DNA of 64,000 bases from Aspidapion aeneum (lineage: Eukaryota; Arthropoda; Insecta; Coleoptera; Brentidae): NCBI GenBank assembly GCA_963576565.1, contig OY755038.1, forward strand, positions 180,767,452 through 180,831,451, written 5' to 3'. The notes beneath the pieces were generated by a model. The model worked only from the letters and a program-made list of their open reading frames with translations, was not told where the DNA came from and made no database searches. The position numbers and the translations under genes are program-made. Every line of letters begins with the position of its first letter. The first letter of the stretch is position 1. Shown piece by piece: positions 34,580 to 46,669 of this stretch.

Positions 34580-37427
34580 TGTGGCCTATTAAAATGCGCT
34601 GGGTGACATTTGTGGCAGCTTAAAGACGTTGCCGCCATTTTGTGACACTATAATTAGAATAATAACAATTTGCCAATTTGTGACACAAAAAACCCACTGA
34701 ATAATTAAACAAATATCTGGAAGCAGAATTGTATTTTCCAGCTAGGTAAAACATTGATATGCCCGGTAACTTTTATACAGTGGAGAAGGGGGGGTTCAGA
34801 AATAAGAAAATTTTACGTGCGCCACAGTGTTTTAATATCAATGTTTTACAAAGAAGATCTTAATTAAAATACAGTTCAGCCCAAACGTTGTAGCCAAACA
34901 ATGAAACTCTACTTACTTCCGAGGCTTACAGAGTATTTATGTAATTAAGAATAACCAAAAAAAAAATAAACAGAATAAAATTCTAAAAGATTGAATTACG
35001 ATGACAAAACTAGGTGCACTTTACAGGTAGATGGACATTTCCAACAGGTCACAGTGTATCTACCTTTGAGTCAGTAGCGCAGGACTCAATTATATGAATG
35101 ATTGTTAAAATAAAACATATATACTTCCAAAATTATTCCGTCATAGGGGAGATCTGGACCAAATATCTGCTGTCATCATTCTACGTTAGGTAGAATGAGA
35201 CAGACAGCAACCCAGTCCGAGATCCACCCCATGAGGTAAAACAATGTAAGGAAACCGGTAAAAAATATAACCTCATCTCTCTTTTGTCTCTGCAAAGTTG
35301 GTTCATTGGGTTGTACAAATAACACAAAGATTTAGTTCATCTTGTATAATTCAACGGTAAAATCAAATAAAATTACCAGAAACATAAAAAAATAAATGAA
35401 ATGGATGAAAACAAGGGCCAAAATAGCAAAGCACTTTAAATTTGACAGAAAAATTATCTTAAATATACCGCAAAATTGGGGCTATGACGTCATACCTTTA
35501 TCTTGCGTTCACAAGAAGTGTTAAAATTAAACTGTGCAAAATTATATATGGAAGATTATGTCTAAATGATATTGTGAGAATTATATATGAAAAAATTATA
35601 GTTAAGGCTTGCTCCTACCTTGGTCCTTCAATTATTTAATGATTATTGGTGTTTTATTTGGTAAACCTGGAAGTGTTGTTGGTTTTCCGACATACTCCTG
35701 CTACTGCTGCTCTGGTTTGCTCGCGCCTCCCCTAAAGATCCCTTAGCACATGGTACTAGGGCAGCACATGGTTGTGGAAAGGTTGTGGGATCCTTGCCCG
35801 AGCGTAAAACCCTGTGGAAAATGAAATGTTTCAGTTTCCTGGAATTCGTCAATTTTGCACGAAGTTCCCCTACACCGAGTAACTTAAATCGAGAACCCCA
35901 TGTCGACTCCATAAGGTAAAGTAGATTTAAACAGATGAACTAAACTAATCCTAACGTACCTTTCCCAGGGTTACAACTGGCTTGTCGATGGAACAGAACC
36001 TCGTTCCACCAGCACAACTGTCCCGTCGATGGAATGGACGGTGCTGTAACCAAAGGAGAAAACAATATATAGTTTTTATCCAACACGTGGTTAAAAGAAA
36101 AATATAAAAACGCCAACAATTCCCCACGTCTTTTGTCAAAAAAAAGTACATTTCACACGAAAAATAATTACAATTTGGGTGGCAAATATTATCTTGAAGA
36201 GTCCTCAAATAATAAAAAAAATAAAAAAAATAAAATCGAACTTACCACTGCTCTTATTTCCCGTACAAATGGCGTAGGCCGACTTAAATCCTCCTCAGAG
36301 GGTATGAGCGTCACTCCAGGATTCGCCTAAACACGACGGACACACTTCTACAGTTTCTGGGATATCTCCTGCAATCGCTGCAGTGCCAATAACCAAAAAC
36401 AAAGGCGATCCCAGAAACTGTTGTCGACCCAGCCAAAATTCGTTAGGAAGAGACAAAGCACTTTGTCGAGAACACAAAAAGTGTAGAATTTAGTTGTATT
36501 TTAGTTACAGTTTTAGTCAAAAGTTTCCTTTGCTCTTTATATATGTTTTCTCTAAGATTCATATGGTTTGACGCCATTCTTGTAAAACATTTCTACATTA
36601 ATAAAGTTGTTTCTGAACTTGAACCTAAAAATACCCATTGAACTACTGCTCAAACTCGGCACAAGAGTGTTCAGATGTTAAGTTTGCTCACCACTAGCCA
36701 GCCCTACAAACCCTTCAATCCGACTAACTGAGCTAGTTATTAACTTTACATAACTATGATTATATATAAATTTATATAATATAAAAATACGATTTTGTCT
36801 ACTCTTTCAGTCCTGGTTTTTATTCCTCGTCCATCTTCCATTTACGAAAGTGCACAACTCGTATTTACTTTATCTTCTCTTTATCAAATTAACAAAGATA
36901 TCAAAATGGGCGGAGCCTCGGTTGTTACTGGTCAAACCGTGGACCTAAATATGTTTTCGTGCTATCACAACTAGCTATGAGGTTCGGATTGTCCCAATAT
37001 CCTCGAAAATAAACATAAGGGAATGAAATGTTCATCTAAATGTTTCCTTCCTGTTACTGAAACCATTTGTGATGCGGCAACGCCGCCATTCCCCAGCAGA
37101 TTAGCTGTTTATCTTCGTGAACGTCAAAGAAAATTATGAAATTTTACGGATAAACAAAATAATCAAAAGTTTTTATGTGATTTTCCCGAAACCTGTGATC
37201 TTAAATTCCAATTACGATGTCCAGATGATGCGATGTGCGTAGTGTCCACAGTAATTCGATGGAATGCCTCCTTTTAAGGTAATTTCCTAGACACTATATA
37301 ACCTCCAAACCTAGCTCTATAAAATACCCTTAATTTATGTACAGAAAGACGAGTCGAAGAGCCTTGATTATTTACCTGAATAAACAAATATGTAACGTTG
37401 CCTTAAACGTAAAAATGACACGTTACA
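34580..37427 (-). mobile_element. 3' LTR of the Gypsy element (minus strand)
   Basis: On the minus strand it begins TGTAACGTGTCATTTTTACG directly after a polypurine tract and ends near ...AATAGGCCACA. It matches the other LTR (51152-54088) almost base for base from 35022 to 37427. It lacks about 530 bp present there (the gap lies after 36479) but extends about 440 bp further at its 3' end, in agreement with the solo LTR at 7503-10847. The exact end is ambiguous by about 8 bp because the LTR terminus resembles the target. It contains the splice-signal blocks at 35811, 35960-36043 and 36247. Confidence 0.85.
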
Positions 37428-37440
37428 TCCCCCCCCCAAC
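37428..37440 (-). promoter_or_regulatory. Polypurine tract of the Gypsy element
   Basis: Minus-strand GTTGGGGGGGGGA abuts the TGTAAC start of the 3' LTR, where plus-strand DNA synthesis is primed in LTR retrotransposons. The position agrees with the 3' end of the integrase frame 25 bases away. Confidence 0.8.
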
Positions 37441-37464
37441 TTCAAGACGATTAACCTAAAAAGG

Positions 37465-38592
37465 TTAATCGGAGAGGTCCGCTGCCGACTTAAGGTCTTT
37501 GGCATGCCAACTCCCTGGCAGTACTTTACCCGATGGTTCCTGAAGCTCAAATATCCATGGAGAAATTTTATTCCTAATCACATAAGGACCAACGAATTTC
37601 GGTGCTAACTTCTTCGAGAAAAATTTCGCAGCATCTGACAAAACATAATTTTTCTTCCAAACACGCTGACCCACAGCAAAGTTGGGTACCCTTGTACGCA
37701 AATTATACTGAACTACGATTTTCTCTCCTGCCACCTCTAACCTTCTCTTAACATCAGCATAGAGCTTCCGGAAACCTTCGTTCTTACTTCCAGCTGCAGT
37801 TTGTACACCATTCTCTTCAGATAAGAAAACTGGGTTGGAGTAATCTTTTCCTGATAAACACATATTCCTACCAAAATTAACAAAGAAAGGAGACATCCTG
37901 GTTGTCTCATGGGTTGCAGTACGAATCGCGCAGGCAAGTTTATGTATTTGTTCGTCCCACTTTCTGTGGTTGTCTTTCACATAACAACATAACATGGTTT
38001 TTAACGTGCGATTCGTCCTTTCTGTTGGATTCGCTCTGGGGTGATAGTACGGATTATACTGAATTTTAACCTGATAACTCTCAGCAAAACGCTTAAACTC
38101 GTTACTTTTGTACTGAGGGCCATTATCACAAAGTATCAAACGGGGCACTCCGAAGACCATAAATACCTGCTCCTCAAGATGCTTGACAACAGCTTGAGTA
38201 GGGGCTGTTCGCATTGGAAAAACTAAGGAAAACTTACTTAAATAGTCCGTAACGACGAGAATCCAGCAATTACCCTTTGTCGAACGAGGTAGAGGTCCAC
38301 ATAAATCCGTCGAAATGATTTCCCAATGACGAGTTGGTTTTGGGTGAGATATCATCTGATCAGATACACCTTGTGTATCACCTTTATGAGCTGCACAGAC
38401 AAAGCATTTCTTTACAAAAGTTGCCACGTCCTGGCGCATTTTTGGCCAATAATATTTTTCTGCCAGTCTGTGGAAGGTTTTATACACACCCATGTGTCCT
38501 GCGGTAGGAGGATCGTGAGCTTCTCCAATAATTCTACGCCTATGATCTTTGGGTACTACCTCTTTCCAATATTCGTTAGATGGTGAAAGTTG
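37465..38592 (-). pseudogene. Gypsy integrase domain of pol
   Basis: It joins retrotransposon cDNA to host DNA. The N-terminal HHCC zinc module is visible (AHDPPTAGH, then CFVCAAHKG). The core has STDLCGPLPRS (first Asp), LCDNGPQYK (second Asp) and NPTERTNRTLK (Glu), so the DDE triad is intact. A C-terminal chromo-free domain follows with LRTRVPNFAVGQRVW, KLAPKFVGPYVI and SWHAKDLK. The frame is open to its end, but an in-frame TAA at 38593-38595 separates it from the RNase H part upstream. It is a Ty3/Gypsy integrase. The clade is uncertain; long LTRs recall Osvaldo/Ulysses-type elements, but this is only a suggestion. Confidence 0.9.
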
Positions 38593-38595
38593 AGT

Positions 38596-39487
38596 TTATT
38601 TTTGTTTGACATATTTATACAACTTATTATCAGTGTATCTCCAATTCATAAATTTTAACGGTGATTTTACGACCCTCTTTACCATCTTTTGGTACCATCG
38701 ATCTTTAATTAATGTTGAAACGTCTCTGGGCTGCGAAATTGTATCAATCATAGGTACTGCGCGAGACAACATGTCCGGGACAACTAAATCTTTCCCTTTC
38801 CGATGGATTACTTCAAAGTCATATTGCTGCAGTTTTACAGACCAACGAGCAAGTCTTCCACTGGGCTCTTTCAAGCTATGAAGCCATTTTAAACTAAAAT
38901 GATCTGTTATGACCTTAAATGAGATCCCCTCAATATAAGGCCGGAGTAAACACGTTCTTGCTTAGTCAAAGATCGACTCAAATAGCATATGACTTTGTCT
39001 CCTTCAGGATAAGGCTGCGTTAAACATGCTCCTATTCCATATCCTGATGCGTCTGTTTGAATGAAAAATTCTTTGGTATAATCTGGACATGTAAGATTCG
39101 GTGCAGTCACTAAAAGTTCCTTAATCTTAATAAATGCTTTTTCGTAGTCTGGAGTCCAATCGAACTTTTGATTTTTCTTAGTTAGAGCTGTAATTGGAGC
39201 TATTATCGCTGAAAAATTCTCTATGAAACGTCTATACCAGGATATTGTACCTACAACTCTACGAACTTCTCTGACAGTTCTTGGCCTCTGGAGCTCTAAC
39301 ATGGCTTTAATTTTATTAGGGTCAACTCGGATGCCTCGACGGTCCACTACGAAACCTAAATAAGTCATTTCTGGCCTACACAGTTGGCATTTTTCCCAAC
39401 TTACCGTTATCTTTGCATTCTGCAATCTTCGTAGGATTTCCTCAAGAATTCTAAGATGTTCAGAAAAGCTCTGTGTGACAATTACGA
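38596..39487 (-). pseudogene. Gypsy RT thumb and RNase H region, broken
   Basis: The frame from 39425 reads KITVSWEKCQLCRPEMTYLG and then YLGFVVDRRGIRVDP, the RT thumb/connection. RNase H follows (EFFIQTDASGYGIGACL with its Asp, ICYLSRSLTKQERVYS). After this a short deletion removes the usual Glu-containing ERECLAV-type helix and shifts frame near 38940. RNase H resumes with KVITDHFSLKWLHS and LARWSVKLQQYDFEVIHRKG. The segment ends at the in-frame stop at 38593. The YLDD catalytic loop lies at about 39493-39504, in a frame shifted from the upstream RT. Confidence 0.85.
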
Positions 39488-39489
39488 GG

Positions 39490-40580
39490 TCATCGAGATA
39501 CGTACACGTAGGGGTCTAAATCGTTTCCTATGATGCTATCTATGAGTCTCTGCCAAGTTGCAGGTGCATCATGAAGATCAAATGGTAAACGCTTAAATTG
39601 GAAGAGACCTCGTCGACAGATGAATGTTTTTAGTGGCTTCGATGATTCTTCCATTGGTACTTGCCAATAAGCGCTTTTGATATCTAAAGTTGACAAGTAT
39701 TTAGCATCTTTCAACTTGTCAAGAGTCTCGGATACGAGTGGTAAAGGATAACTATCACGCGCCGTCAATGAGTTCAATTTGCGGTAGTCTACGCAGAACC
39801 GATATTTCTTTGTGTTTTGCTTTTGTACCATTACCACTGGTGAAGCCCATGAACTACTACTACGTTCTATTACATCCATTTTCAGCATTTCGTCGATCTC
39901 GTCATCAATAAGTTTTTGAATGACCGGTGAGACCTTATATGAACGTTGTCTTATCGGTGCTGCATCTGTTGTAATCTTATGCTCTACCCTGTCTGTACAT
40001 CCTAGTGAGTCACCCATAATAGTCTTATATTTATCGACCAATTCCTCTAGTCGTTCTGATTCATAAGGCGTAAGAGTAGTTTGTTGGTCTGATGTTTCTA
40101 AAGAACAAATCACATCTTTATTATCGGCAAAGTGCCACTCATTAGTACTTAAGTTCGGTACTATCCCCATCGAAATCCAAAAATCTAATCCCAAAATCAA
40201 AGTGTGCGGCAATTCAGGAACGACGACGACCTCTATTAACCTAAATTTATCCTGAACTCGCATAGGAAGCTGCACTGGCCCAATACTACTCGTGCTTTGA
40301 CCACTTGCCACAATACAACTCGTCTTCTTTGTCGTATCAAGTGAAAAACCAAACCTCTCGATGATTGACCAACCATGATTCCCTAAAAAGGTACGTGAAG
40401 CCCCGGAATCCAACAAACCTAATAACTTATTTTCGAGCACATCCACTTCTAAATAAGGCCTCTCATCTTTACGAGCATGACTTATCACATAATCTAAGAC
40501 GTACGTTAGCCTATCGGTCGATGCTTGTTCAGGCTGACTCGAAGGTCGACCACCTACGAGCGCCTGGGTCCGTTTCCCTG
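39490..40580 (-). pseudogene. Gypsy protease and reverse transcriptase (palm/fingers)
   Basis: The pol frame opens after a TAG just upstream of the slippery heptamer and overlaps the gag end by a few tens of bases. The protease motif LLDSGASRTFLG (active-site Asp-Ser-Gly) is followed by LILGLDFW. The RT has YRFCVDYRKLNSLTARD and STLDIKSAYWQVPM (motif A Asp). It has FKRLPFDLHDAPATWQRL, where the family usually has PFGL, so Gly is replaced by Asp. The frame is lost immediately before YLDD near 39510. No envelope gene was seen anywhere in the element. It belongs with the gag to the right and the integrase to the left. Confidence 0.9.
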
Positions 40581-42193
40581 ACGACTACAATTACGACATT
40601 CTCTTACTGTAACCCCTGCCTGTCCACACGAATAGCACTGTTTGTCTCTAGGTAATGCGCACCCGATCGCCATGTGCCCTGTTTTGTTGCATCTATAACA
40701 AACAACGTCCCTATTCGCCCTACCAGAACCAACACCCTGTGGTGGTTGTACATCCCTGTCACTTACGCTAGACTGACCACTAGGTGGTTGTTGTCTTTCT
40801 CTATCAGCCCTAGCAGAGAAACTGCTTGCTGGCTGCTGCCTATTTCTGTCGAATCTATTAGCAGGATGATTTAAATTCTGTTGGTTCGATGTCCCGCCAC
40901 CTGATATTTGAATTGCATCAACCCCTGTCGCTCTCTACGTCAACGTAGGCCAAGTCAGGTTCAATAGATTGGTTTTTCCTAGGTGTAAAATTCTCCTCTT
41001 CTAAACCATATCTCTGGTCTATTCTACGACACAAATTTTTTAAATGTGATAGGCTGTTGACCTCAGTAGCAATCAACCCATTTTTATAGATGTCCGCGAT
41101 ATTTCTGAAGACGATAGCTAATTTTGCCTCTTCGGAAACAGGACAGCCAAGTCTTTGGAAATATGTGTTCATGACAGCAATGTAGGTCCCTATAGACTCT
41201 CCAGGGCCTTGTTTACGTTTTTGAATTTCCTTCAATAGCTTCTCGCCATATGAAGAAGGAAGATACTCTGCCATGAACCTCTGTTCCAGCTGTTCCCATG
41301 TATGGACTTCTCTTCGAACATCTTTATAAAAAGTATAGGCTGACTTTTCAAAAAGATCAATGCCTGAGTTCAGTAACACCTTTTTGCTAACTCCTCTAGC
41401 CTGACTCAACTCGTCCACTCTCTCAAAAAATGCGGTGACGGAGATCGTACCCCTCTCGCCTGTAAACTTTAAGTTCCATTTATGCGGAGGTACAGGTGCA
41501 ACATGATATGAAGTACCAGGATCACTTGACATCGGTACTGGCGACGAACATGAAAATGGTCGTGACTGAGCAATTGGTGCAATGCTACTTTGGAGGGCAG
41601 CTAAACTCAAAGGAACGGTAGACGGTTGTTGATACTGAAAAGCTGTTGTACTGTAATTCTCAATCGGCATAGGGAGTGGTGCTTGTACTGATGTTTGAGA
41701 TGGGTTCGTTAGCACTTGCATTTGCACTGGAGCAATGACAGACGGTTGGTTTGTGGGCTGTTGAGCTGTTCTTTGTGTGCTCGAGAGCTGTGGTTGCGAG
41801 AAATGAGACTGGTTAGGTGTGTTGCCAGCATTTGTTGAGTGGTCTGAGCCTCGACTCGTTGATTGGGTTTCAGATGCTTCATCATCATCTGAGGTAACGC
41901 CAACTCTTAGTAAATCTGTTGCTTGGCTCTGCAATCTCCCAATCAAACTCAAGGTTTCCGCAACCAGTATGCCTTTGGTTTGACTTTCTTCAAAGTTAGA
42001 CGGATTCATGTTATTTATCCTGGCCAACACGTGTTCCAACCGTACCAGAGAACTTCTCTACCAGCGGTACCAGACTATCAAGCTTCTTCATGCAGCTAAA
42101 AGCATCCTGGCCAAATTTAAAGGGATACGGAGGGTATCTCATACTTCCATCGGTCCTTTCTCTCTGTCTAATCAGTATGAGCTGTTGCTTCAT
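40554..42193 (-). pseudogene. Gypsy gag with zinc knuckles, two frameshifts
   Basis: It is the nucleocapsid/capsid polyprotein. The likely start is ATG at 42193 (MKQQLILIRQRERTDG). The frame shifts near 42045 into RINNMNPSNFEESQ..., which continues with a Ser/Thr/Gln/Pro-rich linker. A capsid-like domain follows (WNLKFTGERGTISVTAFFER, LPSSYGEKLLKEIQKRKQGP, MNTYFQRLGCPV). A second shift near 40918 leads to the nucleocapsid with CYRCNKTGHMAIGC, a proper CCHC knuckle. Next is CYSCGQAGVTVREC, where the His is replaced by Val, so the second knuckle is probably broken. The stop is at 40554-40556, downstream of a GGGAAAC heptamer. Confidence 0.85.
40572..40578 (-). promoter_or_regulatory. -1 ribosomal frameshift heptamer GGGAAAC
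   Basis: In the gag zinc-knuckle frame the codons read CAG GGA AAC, that is G-GGA-AAC, a canonical X-XXY-YYZ slippery site. A one-base backward slip leads exactly into the protease/RT frame (CGG ACC CAG GCG). The gag stop lies 16 bases further on. Frameshift use is inferred from this fit. Confidence 0.75.
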
Positions 42194-45100
42194 CTCTTCT
42201 ACCGATCCAATGGCTTGTGCCTTTTATATTCAAACTTTGAACTTTAAAACTCTTAATTATACTTCCCAATTATAAAAAGTAAACCACGTAATAACAAACA
42301 CAAAGTTCACTCTAAATTCACTAGTGAAAATCACTATAAATTTTCTCACAAATGTAGAAAATATAAAACTTAAATACGGGCAGACGCGAACAAAACCGAA
42401 AAACACCGGAGCAGTAAGAAAATAAAATTTATTTGCATTTAAAAATGTAATCATAGTTTATATTAATTATTTGTACAACCAACTATGACGTCCAACCTTG
42501 CAGAGAGAAATAACTACTTAAATCCTAAATTAGAACTAACAAGTAGCCATAAGAAAGTTAAAAGAAAATAAAAGAGAGACAAGAGCTTTGGCAGTGTTTA
42601 GGTCTTATGTTCCACTCCTGCGTGAGTAAAACCAAAAAAAAATAATTGCGCTTATCCTAGCTGAACTGGATTAAAATTAAAGTTAAGTGATGTTTGTTTA
42701 CCTCAGCAACCGAATAGGTAAATTTATCCCTAAATGGAACGTACAACAGACTACCTATAACAAAAATCCCAAAGCTGTTGTACACAGTTAACGCTAGGGT
42801 ATACTCCTGCTATTGCAACAACTAAACTCCTCAAAAAAAACCCAAATCGCCGTATACAATGATTTTTCTAAAAAGAAAAAAATCAAAACCCACTTTAACC
42901 TGCTTACCTACTCTGAGTTTACACGAAACATGCATTGCTTAAGGTCACATCATCCCTTAATATATAAGTGAACGCAATAAACGTCAGAACAGATGTTCAT
43001 GTTATAGAAATCGTAAAATATGCTCAATTAAAAAAAAATCCGCCCGCTGAAATTGCGTTGAATTAGACTAGTAAGGATGTTGTGTGTAATTTAATTTAAA
43101 GAAAATTTAAAAAAATAATAAAAAAATACCGATGGTAATAAAAAATTACACAAATAACGTCTTGGTAGGACTGCAACTCTCTAATAATCGTTAAAATGAA
43201 ATTCCCAAAATTTTAAACTAAATTGATGCAAACCATGGTCAAGAAGACCCTAGGATCGTACCGAAAGGTGCCCAAAAAAAAAACTTAAAAATAAAATTTT
43301 TTGCTGTCGACTACAATAGCTCAATAATAAAAAAATTAATTAGTGGCTCGTTGAAATTTTCAAAATATTACTCTACCCTGATGGGTGGTTTGGAGTAGGG
43401 AGAAAAAAAAAGTTAAAACAAATGATGATAGGTTGTTAAAACGCGAGGGTTCGAAATGAAATTATATTTTAATTCAGAAAAAAAAATATTTAAATAAACT
43501 GGAAGAACCATTGTAGGGACAAGGTACTACTATGCACCAAAAAAAAAAATTTGCAACAAGAAAATCAAGTTTCCTTTCTTAAAAAAAAATTTAAAAAAAA
43601 TATTTAAAAAATTTTTTTCAAAAAAAATTAAAAATGTTTAAGTGGGGTTGCAGCTCCTATTAGTGAACCTTAAAAAAAATTAAATAAAATCAACACCAGA
43701 AAAATCTTATTCGAGTTGTCATGCAACAGTTTTTGTTCTTTTCCTTAAAAAAACAGTTGTCAATTCCCTTTCCTCTCCCAAAACTGTGGCAATGTGAAAA
43801 GTAAATGAGCTAGAAAAATTAATTTACTATACAAAAAAAATGTTGAAAATTAAATTTACTTAAGAATCATAAGGTATAAAAATCATAATTGCAAAAAAAA
43901 CCAATCAGTTTAGGAAAAGTTAAAAAAATATTTATGTTACAAAAAACGATGTTAGTATATTTGTTTAAAATTATTACTAAAGGAAACAAACAACGTGAGT
44001 ACTCATTTACTGTACCACTATAATAATGTGAACCTAAGTTGTAAACTTTGCACTCAACCCCGTAAAGAATTATCTTGTGTGCCCTTTCAAAAAACAAATA
44101 TGAAGACAATTTCAAGGTTCACCTATAAGAACATTGCAAAACTAAATCTGCCTACTCAAGTGTTTTTAAACACAACATCTAACAAAATTTTACTGCTTAA
44201 TGCATTCTCAGATCCCTATTCCTGGTGTTCACGAGATATAAAATTAAGTTGGGCCCTTTCCACAACTATTAGTCAAAGCAAAATTACCAAATGTACAAGG
44301 GCTAATGAGACCCTATCACTTACAAATGACATTTTGAAATGAAACAGTTGGGAATAATCCTGCGTAAAAACCAGAAAACAAAATCAAGAACCAAAAAGTA
44401 TTACATTAATTTTAAAAGAGCATAATAAAACTCCCGGCCCCAATTAAACTTTTGTTATCTCAACAAAACTAGGCCTAAACCCAAAAAAAACTTTTTATTA
44501 GACATTTCCCCTATTTCCTAAGTATAATGTCAATAAACCCAAAAACTTGTGATTTCCATTCCAATCCCATCTGGACCCTATATATTTTTTTAAACGGTCA
44601 AACGCCCACAGGCGAAACCATATCTTATTTCAAAGAAAGGTGAAGATATATTGAAGCACCTTGTGAAAATAGGACACTATTATGGAAAATTGTTCAGATC
44701 AGTGTTCTTACTAATTTTTAACCTAAATATATCTAGTTCCCTCATATGCATGTTACTATTTTAATTCCTGTCATAATTAAATAGATCACAAAATTTGTCT
44801 TTCTCCGCAAATCTGCAAGGTCCTGGAAGATGTGAGACTCAGCCTGTAGGCCAAATTTGGATGTATTTTAATTTAGCGAAAACCGAAGTTGCGAAATCCT
44901 AAAAATATTAGCAGGAAGTCCTCGTTCCTCGATTTCTACACTCCGAACCAAACATTCCTTCCATTTCCACCCAGCTCGCGGGAGGAAAACCTACTACTAT
45001 CATATTATGCATAACAAAAAAAAATATATGCCCTTATCATTGTTTAGTCGCATCAAAGAAAACCTATTGTTTTTAAATTTATTCTTAGGTTGAAATCTTT

Positions 45101-46529
45101 TTTAAAAATCAATCATCTTAAATTTATTGTTTAACCTGAACACTTTCCCATTTATTCCACAACAGTGTATTGTAATTTAAGAATTTGCTTCATTATTGGA
45201 GGTCACCAGTATGAAATTATTTTAAAATTAAAAAAAAAATTAAATAAAAAAAATTATTTCCCAATTGTCTACAACTTCCAAGTTTTCATCCCTAAATACC
45301 TAGGTACTTTCTCAGTCTAACACCATCCATCGTTATCCAACATAACGCTTTAATTTCAGAAGCAACAAAACGAAGATTAAGTGAAAAAGCTAAGCAAGTA
45401 AGTTGGAAGTTGCTTTACAATGGGCGCAGATGTAAGGCCCCCTTAAGTACACGCCACTGTCCTGAAATGCAAACTAACGAAAAAACTGAAGACTAGCATA
45501 TCTGCCGTCAAACAACATTTGGCATGAAATTAAAATAATTTCATATCATACCAGTATCCTCCAAAAACAAAACGTTTTTTACTATAAGACCCACACACCT
45601 AACCAATAAATCTTGTTATTTAAAATTATGATTTGGAAGTAAAAGATTTATTTATTCCTGCCTGATCAACTAAGACAAAAAAAGTTCACCTTTTTGTAAC
45701 TCAAGAAGTTCCGCTTGGTCCCCTAAAAATTAAATTATTTAAAAAGAAGTAAAATTTTGAGATATTTTTTCCAATTACCACCGCCTAGCATTTATATTTA
45801 GTTGAAAGTCTCTTTAAAATTCACTGACCAATTTCACGGCCTCACAATGACATTACTTAAAAATTTTACTGAACTTTACAAGTGAACTAAAAAAAAATCA
45901 AAAAAACTTATATCTATATCTGTCTCAGTTAAACATTTCTTTTGTGGTATTATATCTAGTTGGGCTTCAAATCCATTTTCTCTGTATTCAATCCGGAGCA
46001 GGCAAAACCTCTCAAGGCTCAAACATAAATGTTTGCTCTCCATTGGCCATGACCAAGCTATGACCTGAACGCAGAAAAAAATACAGAAAAAAAATAATTG
46101 TGAACAAGAAAAACTTTAATTGATAGAAATACCCGTAGGTCATTTTTTTTAAAAATGCACTCCAAAGCCCAACGCCGTATTTTCTACCAAAAAAAAATTT
46201 TACCAGTCACGAAACACAACTAGACAACTAAACCAAAGACCTAAAAACTGCCTTTCAAAAAAAATACCCCAAAAAAAATGTTAACTGGACCTCTGGCGTT
46301 GATCTTCAGCCAATATGTTGCTCTAGGGATTTTAGCCTTGTGTTTCCTAACCTCCCGAGCCGACACTAGTAGTAGTACCCTCCTCTGACCCGATGTAACT
46401 GAGTGACGTAAGATCTTAAATGCGATCAACAGTTACCACCAAAAAACAAGAAAAGAAAATGACAACGCAAAATAAACTCATTTTCCTTTTCTTTAATTAC
46501 TAATTAGTGTATATGGTAATAAACACCGT
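42194..46529 (-). other. Long non-coding leader of the Gypsy element, unexplained
   Basis: Over 4 kb between the gag start and the LINE has no coding motifs. The plus strand is strikingly rich in A runs, many of 7-10 bases, and poor in T runs, so the element's RNA strand would be U-rich here. This may be a long 5' leader, an older insertion or both. No internal LTR or TIR pair was found. Confidence 0.5.
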
Positions 46530-46669
46530 CTGTTGTTGCTCTGTTTATAGTTATGGTTTTTTGTGGGTTTTTTAAACCGAATTATTTTAAAAAGTGATCT
46601 AATACGTAGTGTATTATACACAGTCCCGAGATATCAAAAAGTGAGTAAAGATCCTTTGATAAAGGAGAA

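Noticed and set aside
35643..36330. Open frames in the LTRs (also at 51775-52462)
   Set aside because: They are conserved between these two LTRs only because the LTRs are nearly identical; the solo LTR has indels in the same place. They are treated as non-coding leader blocks.
37465..42193. Possible endogenous retrovirus with envelope
   Set aside because: Only gag, protease, RT, RNase H and integrase are present; no envelope-like frame lies between integrase and the LTR, only 25 bases away with the polypurine tract.
42466..42600. Weak similarity to the LTR segment with TTATTTGTACAACC and GCAGAGA
   Set aside because: Only scattered short matches with no ends; too weak to call a third LTR.
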